This document shows positions 44,228 to 52,821 of a stretch of 64,000 nucleotides of DNA, one piece after another (within the stretch, counting starts at the first letter, position 1; every line of letters begins with the position of its first letter). Both the position numbers and the translations under genes were made by a program. The notes below the pieces were generated by a model, which worked only from the letters and a program-made list of their open reading frames with translations, was not told where the DNA came from and made no database searches. Source of the stretch: Actinomycetes bacterium (GTDB lineage: Bacteria; Actinomycetota; Acidimicrobiia; Acidimicrobiales; Palsa-688); the NCBI GenBank assembly GCA_021808665.1, contig JAKBBA010000013.1, positions 1 to 64,000 of the forward strand, read 5' to 3'.

Positions 44228-44460
44228 ACTCAAGTCTGATCCTCGTTCCTTTCGGTCTCGCACGAAGTCACGCCGCTGTTGCAGCACTCGCCGAGGCAAT
44301 CGAGCCGATTCCGCTACCACCCCGACGGGATCAAGGGCGGTTAAGAGTGGACAGGCCCCCTCCTGCGAGCCTGGACAGTGGTCTGTCTCGATCCCGAAAT
44401 GCCAGATGGCTTTTGTAACGGCTGATACCGCCGGGTAGCGTTGAGATTGGAGGCATATGC

Positions 44461-45513
44461 ATGACAGTTTCACTCCGGCGCTTAGCTGTGGGCACTTCGG
44501 CTTTGGCAGCCGCGGTATTGGTCGCCGCCTGTGGATCGTCCGGTAGCTCCAAGACGGCCGACGCCGGGCAGACGAACCCGACCAGCGCAAGCAGCTCGAC
44601 GACCTCGACAGACTCGACATCGGGTACTTCGGGAGGTGGCCTCAGCCTGGCCCGGCTGGGCAGCCTGACTAACTATTCGTTCGTCTCGACCGCCGGCAAC
44701 GACGGCTACACCTTCACCATCACCGGCGAGGTGCACGACCCCAACGACTGGGAAACCCATTCGACCAGCCCCGACGTCACCGACTACGACGTGAACGGTG
44801 GCGGCTACAGCGTCGCTCTCGGGCAGGTCATCCCCGGACCCCCCCAAAAGCTGGCGGGGGAAGCTACCTACGCCCAGGCGCTGATCGGCTACACCCACGT
44901 GGCCGGGATCCGGATCACGACCGCCGGAACCTGCGACGTCGCAGGGCTGCAAGGCACCACCTACCAGCTGAAAACTCCGGGAGCTGACGCGTCCCTGCTG
45001 GTCGAGACGGCGACAGCGTGCGTCGCCACGAACACCGGCTCCCTCCTGTCGTACTCGTCGGGTGTACCTGGGGGCTCCGCCGCCAACGCCGTCCATCTCA
45101 CCGGAGCAAGCACCTCGTTCAAGGTGACGGCCGTGGGTGGGATCGCTCCGATCGCGGCTCCCAAAGCGGCACCGGCACCCACTGCGCCCAGCGCGCCGCC
45201 CGCTTCCAGCGCCACCCCGACGCTACCGGCAGGGTTCCCAGCCCAGGTACCGACGCCGCCCGGGAAGGTACTTTCCAGCGCTGATCTGAGTGCCAGCAAA
45301 TGGTACGTGCAGCTGTCCGAGACCGATGCCTCCGCCTTGGCGACCTACGTCAAAGCTCTGCAGAGCAACGGTTTCACCGTCCAGAACACGACGAATACTT
45401 CGGCGGCCGACATTTCTACACTGTCCGACAGCCAGTACCAAGTGCTGGTGGAGCAGATATCGCTTCCCGGCCAGGGCGTGACCCTGGCCGTCACCGTCTC
45501 GTCGACCGGCTAG
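44461..45513 (+). CDS. Secreted lipoprotein of unknown function
   Basis: 350 residues. A signal with lipobox VAAC is followed by a Ser/Thr/Gly linker, a beta-rich domain of about 170 residues (about 55-225), an Ala/Pro-rich hinge around 230-265 (APKAAPAPTAPSAPP), and a small C-terminal domain of about 85 residues. GGAGG about 7-11 bases upstream supports the ATG. I do not recognise the family. It faces the amidohydrolase gene tail to tail, 30 bp apart. Confidence 0.75.
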   Translation: MTVSLRRLAVGTSALAAAVLVAACGSSGSSKTADAGQTNPTSASSSTTSTDSTSGTSGGGLSLARLGSLTNYSFVSTAGNDGYTFTITGEVHDPNDWETHSTSPDVTDYDVNGGGYSVALGQVIPGPPQKLAGEATYAQALIGYTHVAGIRITTAGTCDVAGLQGTTYQLKTPGADASLLVETATACVATNTGSLLSYSSGVPGGSAANAVHLTGASTSFKVTAVGGIAPIAAPKAAPAPTAPSAPPASSATPTLPAGFPAQVPTPPGKVLSSADLSASKWYVQLSETDASALATYVKALQSNGFTVQNTTNTSAADISTLSDSQYQVLVEQISLPGQGVTLAVTVSSTG

Positions 45514-45543
45514 CAGCCTTGCGCTGCGCTATCGGCTGGCAAC

Positions 45544-47019
45544 TCAGGATGCTGGTCGGTTTGTCGGCCTCCGCACGAACTGGCCAGTGGGTTCGCCGAC
45601 GATTTTTCCGTTGTCTAGCACTTGGTGGCCTCTTAGGAAGGTATCGGTCACTCGGGCGGTCATGTCGAAGCCCTCGAATGGGGTGTACTCCTGGGATGAT
45701 TCTGACTCTGCGGCCCGTACGGTCCAGGCGGCATTGGTGTCGACCAGGCAGAAGTCGGCGTCGTAGCCCACTTCGATTGTTCCTTTGGTGTGCAGACCGA
45801 ACCGTTGTGCCGGATTCCATGAGACGAGTTCGGCTATCCGGCTTAGCGGCAACCCTCGCTTGGTGCCTTCGGTGATCAATCCGGCCAGCAGGTATTCGGT
45901 CCCACCGAACCCGGACTTGGCGACGAACACGTCGTCGCGGGGAGAGCCGAACTTCGTCTCGTCTTTACAGCAAGCATGGTCGCTGCAGACCCAGTCGAGT
46001 TCCCCAGCGATAAGATGGCTCCACAGCGCTTCGACGTCCTCGCGGGGTCGCAGGGGAGGGTTGACCTTGCCGCCGACGCCTGCAGCGGCTGTGTGTATGT
46101 CAGCTAGTAGATGCCCGATCGTCACTTCCCGGCGGAAGTCCACATGGGGGAACGTCTTGGCCATCAGTAGGGCCGCTTCTACCGCCTTGCGCGAGGACAA
46201 GTGCAACAGGTTGATCTTGGAGAGGCCGGTTTCGTGCGCCAGGTAGGAGGCTATCGTGACAGCCAGGCCTTCTGAGTGAGGGGGGCGAGAGGCGTGGTAG
46301 GCCTCCAAGCCGCTAAGGCGCCCTTCCTCTTCGACAATACGAGTGTAGGCAGCCATTATGTCGGCCGTTTCGCAGTGCAATGAGAGGGATATGTCGTCGG
46401 CTATTCCCGCGAAACGGGCTTCTTCGCGAGCCTTTTGGATGCCTCGCATGATGAACTCGAAGTGCGCATAGTCGTAAGACTCTCCGTCTGGCAGCATCAG
46501 GAACTGCTCTTGTGAGGCGGACCTGCCGTGCAAGCCGTGCTTGCCGTAGAACATGAAGATCTTGAACGAAGGAATGCCGAAGTCCTCGATGAGCGACGGG
46601 ATCTCGTCGATATGGCTACGCAGGATAGGAGCCACGTGGAACCCGTAATCTACGTACGCCCGTCCCGCCGCCGCGTCCAGCGCAAGCGGCATAACCTCGG
46701 AGTAGGGGCCGGAACGGTTCAGGTAGTAAGCCCCGGTTCGCAGATAGGTAATCCCAGTGGTTACACCGCCCTGAGCACAGGCCCGACTCTCTGTGACAGT
46801 GTCTTCGCTTAGGGGGTTGTAAATACCCCAGTGCTGGTGCACGTCTACCGCACCAGGGAACAAGTGGCGGCCTTTGCCGTCCACGACTGCGGCTGCCTCA
46901 TCGACGGGAATCGAGGATTCGATACGAACGAAACGACCGTCCTGGATGCCCACCTCGAGGGCTTCGGGTGCCATACCTGGGCGCACCACGTTGACGTTTT
47001 TCACCAGCAGGTCGAGCAT
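45544..47019 (-). CDS. Dihydropyrimidinase/hydantoinase/allantoinase-type amidohydrolase
   Basis: 491 residues. Metal ligands His61 and His63 (VDVHQHW), the carboxylated-lysine site SFKIFMFYGKHG, SLHCET, NLLHLSS and CSDHACC follow the dihydropyrimidinase/allantoinase order. It should open a cyclic amide ring or hydrolyse a linear equivalent. It is the last gene of the unit CoA-transferase, cyclase, MmgE/PrpD, amidohydrolase. The exact substrate cannot be read from the sequence. Confidence 0.88.
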   Translation of the reverse strand: MLDLLVKNVNVVRPGMAPEALEVGIQDGRFVRIESSIPVDEAAAVVDGKGRHLFPGAVDVHQHWGIYNPLSEDTVTESRACAQGGVTTGITYLRTGAYYLNRSGPYSEVMPLALDAAAGRAYVDYGFHVAPILRSHIDEIPSLIEDFGIPSFKIFMFYGKHGLHGRSASQEQFLMLPDGESYDYAHFEFIMRGIQKAREEARFAGIADDISLSLHCETADIMAAYTRIVEEEGRLSGLEAYHASRPPHSEGLAVTIASYLAHETGLSKINLLHLSSRKAVEAALLMAKTFPHVDFRREVTIGHLLADIHTAAAGVGGKVNPPLRPREDVEALWSHLIAGELDWVCSDHACCKDETKFGSPRDDVFVAKSGFGGTEYLLAGLITEGTKRGLPLSRIAELVSWNPAQRFGLHTKGTIEVGYDADFCLVDTNAAWTVRAAESESSQEYTPFEGFDMTARVTDTFLRGHQVLDNGKIVGEPTGQFVRRPTNRPAS

Positions 47020-47044
47020 TTAGTTCTCCTTAGTCTTTCTCTGT

Positions 47045-48487
47045 TCAGGTAGGTAATTCAGACGCACCGTCGTTAGTCCGTTCGAAAGCAAGCGCGTCGA
47101 AGAGAGGAGCCACCGACGGCGACTCGGCTAGGCCGCCAACAAGGTTCTCAAGCCGCTTCACGGCGCTTGGTTGTAGGACCCGGCCAGCGTTGTCGGAGAA
47201 TTTGAGAGCGAGCTCGGCGAAGCTGAGAGGACGGCCCGGTCCGCCGCGGTTGGTCAATATCTTTGTCACCTGCTCAGAGCCGTCGACCAGAGTGCTTCGA
47301 AGGACGCACGGAAACTGGGAAGGGAAGATCGCCGTGCACTCGGCGTCGGCGACTACCTCGACCTTTCCCATTATCTCTCGCCTCAGCGGGTCCTTGGCTA
47401 ATTCGTCCGTGTAGTCGTCGAGCGAAGCCCCCAAGCCGGACCCACCGAGCAGTCCGACGGCGACCGCATAGGGCCCGCTGAACTGGGCCATGTAGCCGGT
47501 CTCGGGCGTACGCTTCAGTTCTATCGGCTCGCCTACGGTCCTCACGATGGACTCTGCGACACCCACTTGGACGTGCCGGATATCCCCAGGTTGGACGCCC
47601 TGCTGGCGCAGAGCTGAGGCGGCGTCGATGATCGTGTGGGTGAAGTGATTGGCAGGGTAGGGCTTGAAGAAAATGCCAGGAACCTCCCAACGTTCCCCAA
47701 GGCCGGCGGTGATCCACTCCGGGTAGAACTCGCCGTGCAACCAGGCTTCGAAAAAGCCGAAGCGCCCTTCGAGGACTGTCGGAGGGCCGGTGAAGCCGGC
47801 CTTCACGAGGCCCACTGCGGACATGGCGCTGTGCGCAGCCCACCCGCAGTGCATTCGCTTGACCGTCCCCCCGGTACGGTTTGCTTCGATCACTCCCGAC
47901 CCCATCGACGCCGCCAGTCCGATGGCGTTCACCAAGCCGTCTTCATCCAAACCTGACAGGAGCCCAGCAGCGACCGCCGACCCCAGCGTCCCGCATATGG
48001 AAGTGGCGTGCTGACCGTGTTCGAAGAAAATGTTACGGCCGGTCGCCTCGTCGTAGCCGGCCATACCCAACCGGACGCACACCTCGAGCCCGCAGGCGAC
48101 AGCAGCGATCAGTTCCCTCCCCGACCGGAAGTTGGCCTCAGCCGCGGCAAGAGCCGCCGGCACCACCGAGGCGCTCGGATGCAGGACTGACGGTAGGTGG
48201 GTATCGTCGTAGTCCAGCGAATGCGCCAGCGTGCCGTTGACGAGACCGGCGAGAGCCCCTGGCAGAGGGTCTGGTATACCGATCGCGTGCGCTTCAGGTC
48301 GGCCGCCCTGGCTGAGCGCATACCGGCGAACGGAGTCACTCGTGTCTAGTGCACTGGCGGCAACGCATATACCGAGAATGTCAAGAACCCTCTTGGCGAC
48401 GCTTTCGACCACGTCAGTCGGTAGGGCGTCGAAGGTTTGCTCTACGGCGAACCGGGCCACCTGGCGTGCTAGTGGCTGCTCGCTCAC
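47045..48487 (-). CDS. MmgE/PrpD-family protein (copy 1 of 3)
   Basis: 480 residues with family landmarks HSLDYDDTHLPSVLHPSASVVPAALAAAE, AYRTVA-like GTLGSAVAAGLLSGLDEDGLVNAIGLA, MHCGWAAHSAMSAVGLVKAGFTGP and KPYPANHFTH. The family includes 2-methylcitrate dehydratase, cis-aconitate decarboxylase and iminodisuccinate epimerase, all acting on branched or substituted dicarboxylates. It overlaps the cyclase gene by 4 bp. Two further copies at 51445 and 58364 are clearly diverged, arguing for different substrates or steps. Confidence 0.9.
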   Translation of the reverse strand: MSEQPLARQVARFAVEQTFDALPTDVVESVAKRVLDILGICVAASALDTSDSVRRYALSQGGRPEAHAIGIPDPLPGALAGLVNGTLAHSLDYDDTHLPSVLHPSASVVPAALAAAEANFRSGRELIAAVACGLEVCVRLGMAGYDEATGRNIFFEHGQHATSICGTLGSAVAAGLLSGLDEDGLVNAIGLAASMGSGVIEANRTGGTVKRMHCGWAAHSAMSAVGLVKAGFTGPPTVLEGRFGFFEAWLHGEFYPEWITAGLGERWEVPGIFFKPYPANHFTHTIIDAASALRQQGVQPGDIRHVQVGVAESIVRTVGEPIELKRTPETGYMAQFSGPYAVAVGLLGGSGLGASLDDYTDELAKDPLRREIMGKVEVVADAECTAIFPSQFPCVLRSTLVDGSEQVTKILTNRGGPGRPLSFAELALKFSDNAGRVLQPSAVKRLENLVGGLAESPSVAPLFDALAFERTNDGASELPT

Positions 48488-49308
48488 GGTCGCTGGCCAG
48501 ATATCACTGCAAGGGGCCGCAGCGGTGACCCGGTAGCTCCCACCAAATTGAGAGGGCTGGCAATGAAGGTGAACTCTCTCACCTTTGCCTGGCTAAGACC
48601 CTCCAGGTCCAAGGCCTCGATAATGTAGATGCCTCTTTCCACCAACAGGACACGGTGTGCTGGCAGAAGGGCGTGCCCGCCGCCCGGTGCCAGCCGCTCG
48701 AAGGCTATCGTGTCAGCCCCAGCTGCGATCACCCCGGTGTCGGCGATCCACTCTGCGCCAGCCTCGCTCACGCCCGGAACCCCCGAGTCGCGACCTACGT
48801 AGGCTTCGGTTCCCTCCGCGAAGTGCTGCCCCCAACCGCTGCGCACCAACACGACGTCTTGTGGTCCAGGACGCACACCGTGATGATCGACGGTTCTCTC
48901 CAAGTCCTCGACGGTTATCTCGTATCCGGGGGCGCAGACGTCGACTCCCAACGCCGCTGGAACGTCTAGCAGTACTCCCCTTCGGACCATCGGCTCGATG
49001 GTGTGCACTCCGTGGCGCATGAAGCGACCACCGGACTGCTCGGAGGACGCGTCGGCTCCACCGTGCAAGCATCCACCGAAGGACACGTGCGCAAGCGAAT
49101 CGATGTGAGTTCCAACGTGCGTTCCCGTTACGAGTAGGTCGTTAGCGGCGGAGCTGCCGTCAGATCGAAGCGAGTCTCCGTGACGGCGCGGCAACGTGTG
49201 CCAGTACTGAGGGTGATTAGGCGACTGGGGCATTCCGACGAACATGGGCCGGCCCAGGTCGAACACCGTCACTCCGGCGCGCACCGCAGTCAACAAGACG
49301 TCGCTCAC
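48484..49308 (-). CDS. Cyclase-family metal hydrolase (kynurenine formamidase/isatin hydrolase type)
   Basis: 274 residues with the metal motif H-V-G-T-H-I-D-S-L-A-H at residues 64-74. The family hydrolyses amide bonds in formamides, isatin and similar lactams. The start is GTG at 49308, overlapping the CoA-transferase stop as GTGA; the longer open frame upstream is antisense-like and not used. Its presence between an amidohydrolase and a CoA-transferase suggests sequential ring or amide hydrolysis. Confidence 0.88.
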   Translation of the reverse strand: MSDVLLTAVRAGVTVFDLGRPMFVGMPQSPNHPQYWHTLPRRHGDSLRSDGSSAANDLLVTGTHVGTHIDSLAHVSFGGCLHGGADASSEQSGGRFMRHGVHTIEPMVRRGVLLDVPAALGVDVCAPGYEITVEDLERTVDHHGVRPGPQDVVLVRSGWGQHFAEGTEAYVGRDSGVPGVSEAGAEWIADTGVIAAGADTIAFERLAPGGGHALLPAHRVLLVERGIYIIEALDLEGLSQAKVREFTFIASPLNLVGATGSPLRPLAVISGQRP

Positions 49309-50537
49309 CGCACCACACCCCTTTCGCGCAACTCTTCCACTTCCTCGGCGGACAATCCCGCCTCGCCCGTCAGGACTTCGTCTGTATCTTCTCCGTGGCG
49401 CCTGCCAGGGAACTTGATACGCCCCGGGGTCTGCGACATGCGCCACAAGACGTTGTGCATGAGAACCGAACCGAGGTCATCGTCGGGAACCTCTGTCAGC
49501 ATCTCCGTAGCCCGGACGTGTACATCCTCCACAAGGTCCCGAGCGTCATAGACGGGAGCTATCGCGGCGTCAGCCTTGTAGAACGCTTCGAGCACCTCTT
49601 CGCGGTCCCTTTGTGCGATCCAACTGCCGACGTATTCGTCTAGTTCATCCACATGGCTGAATCTGCCGGACCCGGTAGCAAACCAGGGCTCGTCGACCAC
49701 CTCTGGGTGACCGACGAGGCGCATCACCCGCTCGGCGATCTGCTGGGCGCTGGTCGAAACAGCGACCCAAGACCCGTCCTTTGTGCGGTAGGTGTTGCGC
49801 GGAGCGTTGTTCGTAGAGCGGTTTCCGTGACGGGTCTCGATGATCCCGGTATGGTGGTAGACGCTGGGAGCTGGACCTACCGCCGTCATGATCGGCTCCA
49901 AGATATTCAGGTCGATCACCTGGCCCTTCCCACCGCCCACCTCCCGGTGGCGAAGAGCTGCCAAGATCGCTGCCACGCCTGAGATTCCGCAGATAGTGTC
50001 CGCCAGGCCGAACGCCGGCAGGGTCGGAGGTCCCGAAGCCTCTCCGGTCATATGAGCGAAGCCGCTCATAGCCTCCGCTAACGTGCCGAAACCCGGCCTG
50101 GACGCGTAAGGACCGGTCTGGCCAAAACCGGTCACGCGCAAAACAATCAGGCCGGGATTAACCCCGTGCAACCGCTCGGGACCGATCCCCCATCGTTCTA
50201 GAGTCCCCGGGCGAAAATTCTCGACCACCACATCCGCCTTGCGGACCAGGCGCAGGAACACTTCGGCGCCCTGCGGGTCGCCTAGGTTCAAGCCGACTGT
50301 GCGCTTGTTGCGGGCTACCTCTTTCCACCACAAAGGTACGCCCTGATGCTGCTGTCCGTGCCCGCGTAGGTTATCCCCGTGGACAGGGTGCTCGATCTTG
50401 ACTACGTCTGCGCCGAAGTCCCCCAGGATCTGGCAGCACAAAGGTCCGGCGAGAATCGAAGATGCGTCGATCACCCGCAACCCCTCAAGAGCCTGAGGCC
50501 GTTCCTGTTCACGAGCTTGTTCCGTTAAATGAAACAT
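49305..50537 (-). CDS. CaiB/BaiF (class III) CoA-transferase
   Basis: 410 residues with ALEGLRVIDASSILAGPLCCQILGDFGADVVKIEHP at the start, NKRTVGLNLGDPQGAEVFLRLV, and the later RNTYRTKDGSWVAVS. Class III transferases move CoA between carboxylic acids through an aspartyl-CoA. Start: ATG at 50537, 10 bases after a TATACT -10-like hexamer on the minus strand, so the message could be leaderless; the start codon lies inside a perfect palindrome. Paired across this control region with a CitE-like lyase, it recalls itaconate or citramalate degradation (activation then cleavage). Confidence 0.9.
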   Translation of the reverse strand: MFHLTEQAREQERPQALEGLRVIDASSILAGPLCCQILGDFGADVVKIEHPVHGDNLRGHGQQHQGVPLWWKEVARNKRTVGLNLGDPQGAEVFLRLVRKADVVVENFRPGTLERWGIGPERLHGVNPGLIVLRVTGFGQTGPYASRPGFGTLAEAMSGFAHMTGEASGPPTLPAFGLADTICGISGVAAILAALRHREVGGGKGQVIDLNILEPIMTAVGPAPSVYHHTGIIETRHGNRSTNNAPRNTYRTKDGSWVAVSTSAQQIAERVMRLVGHPEVVDEPWFATGSGRFSHVDELDEYVGSWIAQRDREEVLEAFYKADAAIAPVYDARDLVEDVHVRATEMLTEVPDDDLGSVLMHNVLWRMSQTPGRIKFPGRRHGEDTDEVLTGEAGLSAEEVEELRERGVVR

Positions 50538-50548
50538 CTTTTCATTTA
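50526..50548. promoter_or_regulatory. Perfect 9-bp inverted repeat, candidate IclR-family operator
   Basis: TAAATGAAA, spacer CATCT, TTTCATTTA. It overlaps the CoA-transferase start codon and lies just upstream of the CitE-like gene's -10. GAAAC/GTTTC-type repeats of this kind are bound by IclR-family regulators such as KdgR (from memory); the IclR gene at 52818 is the nearest candidate. Confidence 0.6.
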
Positions 50549-50555
50549 GTATAAC
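50548..50555. promoter_or_regulatory. Overlapping divergent -10 elements
   Basis: TATAAC (50550-50555, plus strand) for the CitE-like gene and TATACT (complement of 50548-50553) for the CoA-transferase overlap back to back. -35 elements are not obvious, which fits activator- or repressor-controlled promoters. Confidence 0.4.
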
Positions 50556-50560
50556 CTGCT

Positions 50561-50577
50561 GTTGGCCGTCCGCCAAC
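50561..50577. promoter_or_regulatory. Second inverted repeat in the same control region
   Basis: GTTGGC, spacer CGTCC, GCCAAC: a perfect 6-bp repeat between the -10 and the ribosome site of the CitE-like gene. It could be a second operator or a leader hairpin. Confidence 0.4.
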
Positions 50578-50593
50578 CCGACAGGAGGCATCG

Positions 50594-51448
50594 ATGGAGT
50601 CAGCGGACTCGTTCCTGCGCAGCTATCTCTACGTTCCAGGAGTCGACGAGCACCGCATAACGAAAGCCCTGGATGGTCCCGCTGACGCGGTTGTCATCGA
50701 CTTGGAGGACGCTGTGGCTCTCGACCGAAAGTCACAAGCCCGGCGCATGGCAGGAGACGTTATATCGGCACCTCATGATAAGCCCGTCTTCGTCCGGATC
50801 AACTCGTTCGCGAGCGGCCTCGCAGACCAGGACATGGCAGAGTTGCACGGGCCAGGTCTTAGCGGAATTCGGCTGCCGAAGACGGAAAGCGCCGACCAGG
50901 TCAACCGGGTCGCGGTAACAGTCGGCGGGCGGTCCCGACGTGTTGCAGTCGTGGCGCTGATCGAGTCCGCTCTAGGACTGGAAAGAGCCGCCTCCATCGC
51001 CGCTGCCGAAGGAGTTACTGCTCTTGCCCTGGGCGAGGCCGACCTAGGCGCGGACCTCGGCGTTACCTCCGACGAGGGCCTCCTGTACTCACGATCGCGT
51101 TGCGTCGCAGCGGCTCGCGCCTCTGACAAGATCGCCATACAGAGCGTATACAGCGACCTCGGCGACCTCGACGGACTCGCAAAGTCCACGTTGCGGGGTC
51201 GTCAGCTCGGCTTCACGGGCCGCTCGGCCATACACCCATCTCAGGTGAACGTCATCAACGACGTCCTCACACCTACTGACGAGGAACGCCACCAGGCCGA
51301 GGAGATCATCGGCGCCTACCAGCGCAGCGTCGAGCTGGGATCCGGCGTCGCCGTCACCGCCAACGGGCGCTTCATCGACGAAGCCGTGGTCCGCTCGGCC
51401 CGCACGGTCTTGCGCTTAGCCGAGCTGTCCCAACGTAATCGGGCCTAA
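50594..51448 (+). CDS. HpcH/HpaI / CitE-like C-C lyase (copy 1)
   Basis: 284 residues, TIM-barrel CitE-like family: LYVPGVDEHRITKALDG, ADAVVIDLEDAVALDRK (metal/substrate acidic residues), VFVRINSF, GIRLPKTES, VALIESALGL and FTGRSAIHPSQV. Such enzymes cleave citramalyl-, malyl- or beta-methylmalyl-CoA to acetyl-/propionyl-CoA plus a 2-oxoacid. AGGAGG at 50583-50588 fixes the start. It ends 4 bp into the convergent MmgE/PrpD gene. Confidence 0.9.
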   Translation: MESADSFLRSYLYVPGVDEHRITKALDGPADAVVIDLEDAVALDRKSQARRMAGDVISAPHDKPVFVRINSFASGLADQDMAELHGPGLSGIRLPKTESADQVNRVAVTVGGRSRRVAVVALIESALGLERAASIAAAEGVTALALGEADLGADLGVTSDEGLLYSRSRCVAAARASDKIAIQSVYSDLGDLDGLAKSTLRGRQLGFTGRSAIHPSQVNVINDVLTPTDEERHQAEEIIGAYQRSVELGSGVAVTANGRFIDEAVVRSARTVLRLAELSQRNRA

Positions 51449-52821
51449 AATGGGCTGGGATCAGCGCGAAGCCCTCGCAGTACCGAACCGACAGCTGCCG
51501 GCCCTTCAGTCTCCAGACGAGCGACGGCATCCATGACAAGGGTCGCTTGGTCTGATCCCACCGACCTTGACAGCAGGTCGAAAGGTTTGCTGCTCACACG
51601 GGCGTCGTCGAGGGCGTCAGGACCGTCCCCGCGGGGTCGCGACGCTGCCGCCTCGACGACGCTCCCATCAGCTTTGAACACTGTGACCACAGCCGGCCGT
51701 CCAGCAGGGTAACCACCGTCAAGCGCCGGGTCGGATCTGACCTCAACCCGCCCGGCCAGATCTCTCACTGTCCGGTCCGTCGTCCAGCGTTCCGAGAAGC
51801 TACCGACGGTAAGGGATCCCGACACCAAAGCGACAGCCACCGTGAAAGGAATGCTGAAGCGGGCGGCGAGGTCTCCCTCGGGTGTAGCGTGATCGAAGGC
51901 CGAGGCGGCCGTGTAGGTCCTGACGACCACTCTTTCGACGCTGCCCGGTTCGAAGGTCTCGTCTCTCAGCAGGTCCTCCACAGCGTCGTTGATCCCGTGG
52001 AGATGCGCGCAGGTTGGGTGCCGTTTTATGTAACCGTCAAGCACCTTGTAGTTCCCCCAAGTCGACCCGAACAAGCCATCCACTAACCGGCTCTGGTCCG
52101 CCTTCGCTCCTAGCGCTGGAAGATAGTACCGTTCGAGGGTACCCACTGGGGCTCGCAGCCCTGCCACCGCTGACGTGCCCGTCACGACCGCAGACTGGAC
52201 AGCCATTCCGAGGAGAAGGTGCTGACCGGTAGCTCCGCCGAACACGGTTTCAGCGTCAGGCCTAAACGGAACGGCAGCCGCCAGGTCGATAGCGGCAGCG
52301 ACCACCTCCACGTCCCCGGCTGAACAGACATGAGCCACGCCAGCGGCGGCGCCAATAGGGCCCCACGTACCGATATCGTGCACACCGCCGGGAGTTCCGC
52401 CCATAGCTTCGCCGACCCTTACGCCGATCTCATAGCCCGACAAGATCGCTGCGAGAGTTTCCGCACCCGACGATCCGCAAGCCTCAGCAGCAGCTAAGAC
52501 CGCTGGAACGACGTGCGCGGCTGGGTGGCCTTTTGCGCCGCGGTGGCCGTCTTGGAGCTGCTCTGCTGCTACCGGCATGGCATTTATCAGGGCGGCCAGG
52601 GGAGCTGATTGGCCTTCGACACGACCGATAACACTCGCCGGCCCACTCCCGCCAGCAAGCAGGGCCGTCGCTGCGGCTCTGACCTCCGGACGGTTGAACG
52701 CCGAGACTGCAGCTGCGAGCACGTCGGCTACGAGGAAGACGACCCGACGACGTACCGGTTCCGGTGCGCTGCGAAACGGCTCACTACCCGCCTTGGCCAA
52801 AAGCTCCGCAGCAGTGATCAT
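51445..52821 (-). CDS. MmgE/PrpD-family protein (copy 2 of 3)
   Basis: 458 residues with AAEQLQDGHRGAKGHPAAHVVPAVLAAAEA, IGVRVGEAMG, GTWGPIGAAAGVAHV and YIKRHPTCAHLHGINDAVEDLL. The His-rich HPAAH and HPTCAHLH blocks correspond to active-site regions of the family. ATG at 52821 overlaps the IclR stop as ATGA, so regulator and enzyme are one transcript; a longer frame to 52896 lies inside the IclR gene. Probably acts on a product or substrate of the CoA-transferase/CitE pair. Confidence 0.88.
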   Translation of the reverse strand: MITAAELLAKAGSEPFRSAPEPVRRRVVFLVADVLAAAVSAFNRPEVRAAATALLAGGSGPASVIGRVEGQSAPLAALINAMPVAAEQLQDGHRGAKGHPAAHVVPAVLAAAEACGSSGAETLAAILSGYEIGVRVGEAMGGTPGGVHDIGTWGPIGAAAGVAHVCSAGDVEVVAAAIDLAAAVPFRPDAETVFGGATGQHLLLGMAVQSAVVTGTSAVAGLRAPVGTLERYYLPALGAKADQSRLVDGLFGSTWGNYKVLDGYIKRHPTCAHLHGINDAVEDLLRDETFEPGSVERVVVRTYTAASAFDHATPEGDLAARFSIPFTVAVALVSGSLTVGSFSERWTTDRTVRDLAGRVEVRSDPALDGGYPAGRPAVVTVFKADGSVVEAAASRPRGDGPDALDDARVSSKPFDLLSRSVGSDQATLVMDAVARLETEGPAAVGSVLRGLRADPSPF

